A stretch of DNA of 64,000 nucleotides from Streptomyces sp. NBC_01268 (GTDB lineage: Bacteria > Actinomycetota > Actinomycetes > Streptomycetales > Streptomycetaceae). Below are positions 61,944-64,000 of this stretch, piece after piece. The stretch is taken from positions 1,550,001 through 1,614,000 of the forward strand of contig NZ_CP108454.1 of the NCBI RefSeq assembly GCF_036240795.1, in the 5' to 3' direction. The translations under genes and the position numbers were made by a program. The notes under the pieces are model-generated. The model worked only from the letters and a program-made list of their open reading frames with translations, was not told the DNA's origin and made no database searches. Positions within the stretch are counted from its first letter, which is position 1. Every line of letters starts with the position of its first letter.

Positions 61944-64000
<2,057 letters not shown>

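Overview
The window is high-GC actinobacterial chromosome, almost certainly from a Streptomyces. The main reasons are the bldD gene with both cyclic-di-GMP signature motifs at their canonical positions, an actinobacterial-type integration host factor, chitinase promoter repeats of the streptomycete kind, many GTG starts with 4-bp overlaps, and a gene order (rib, rpe-rsmB-fmt-priA-metK-coaBC-rpoZ-gmk-ihf-pyr-bldD-nusB-efp-aro) recalled as standard for the genus core. It is core chromosome with a few accessory insertions. No tRNA, rRNA, CRISPR array or intact IS element was seen.

Layout. 1-7272: a truncated secreted C39-type peptidase, a small P-loop kinase, a predicted small RNA, an EccA-like AAA ATPase, two CNNM/CorC-type membrane proteins and a PH-domain membrane protein. 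7332-13061: hisG-hisE and the riboflavin operon ribD-ribE-ribM-ribBA-ribH behind an FMN riboswitch. 13168-20634: a secreted GH18 chitinase with operator-like repeats in its promoter, a divergent ROK regulator/MFS pair, a uracil permease, a DUF5995 protein and a 24-bp perfect palindrome. 20649-26319: a probable amino-acid oxidation module (flavin amine oxidase, nitrilase-family amidase, APC permease, Lrp regulator) with shared TTGCG repeats at its two promoter regions. 26426-30987: an SGNH hydrolase, GuaB1, an RNase Sa-type lipoprotein with its barstar, and a SorC-type regulator. 31174-46801: the housekeeping series rpe, rsmB, fmt, priA, metK, coaBC, rpoZ, gmk.

That series is interrupted between priA and metK by a four-gene island on the opposite strand (37578-43021): HTH/TPR-like regulator, TIR-domain protein, an NTPase-like protein with a degenerate P-loop, and a membrane protein. 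The TIR protein's C-terminus and the NTPase's N-terminus carry related glycine-rich amyloid-like motifs (BASS/RHIM style). This looks like a TIR effector plus signalling NTPase conflict (probably anti-phage) system, and it is the most interesting item here.

46875-58241: integration host factor, then the pyrimidine operon pyrR-pyrB-pyrC-(PH membrane protein)-carA-carB-pyrD-pyrF, with a PyrR-binding loop just before the pyrR ribosome-binding site, and divergent bldD with a BldD box over its own promoter. 58547-63999: nusB, efp, an M24 peptidase homologue with altered metal ligands, a P-loop protein, and aroQ-aroB-aroK running to the right edge.
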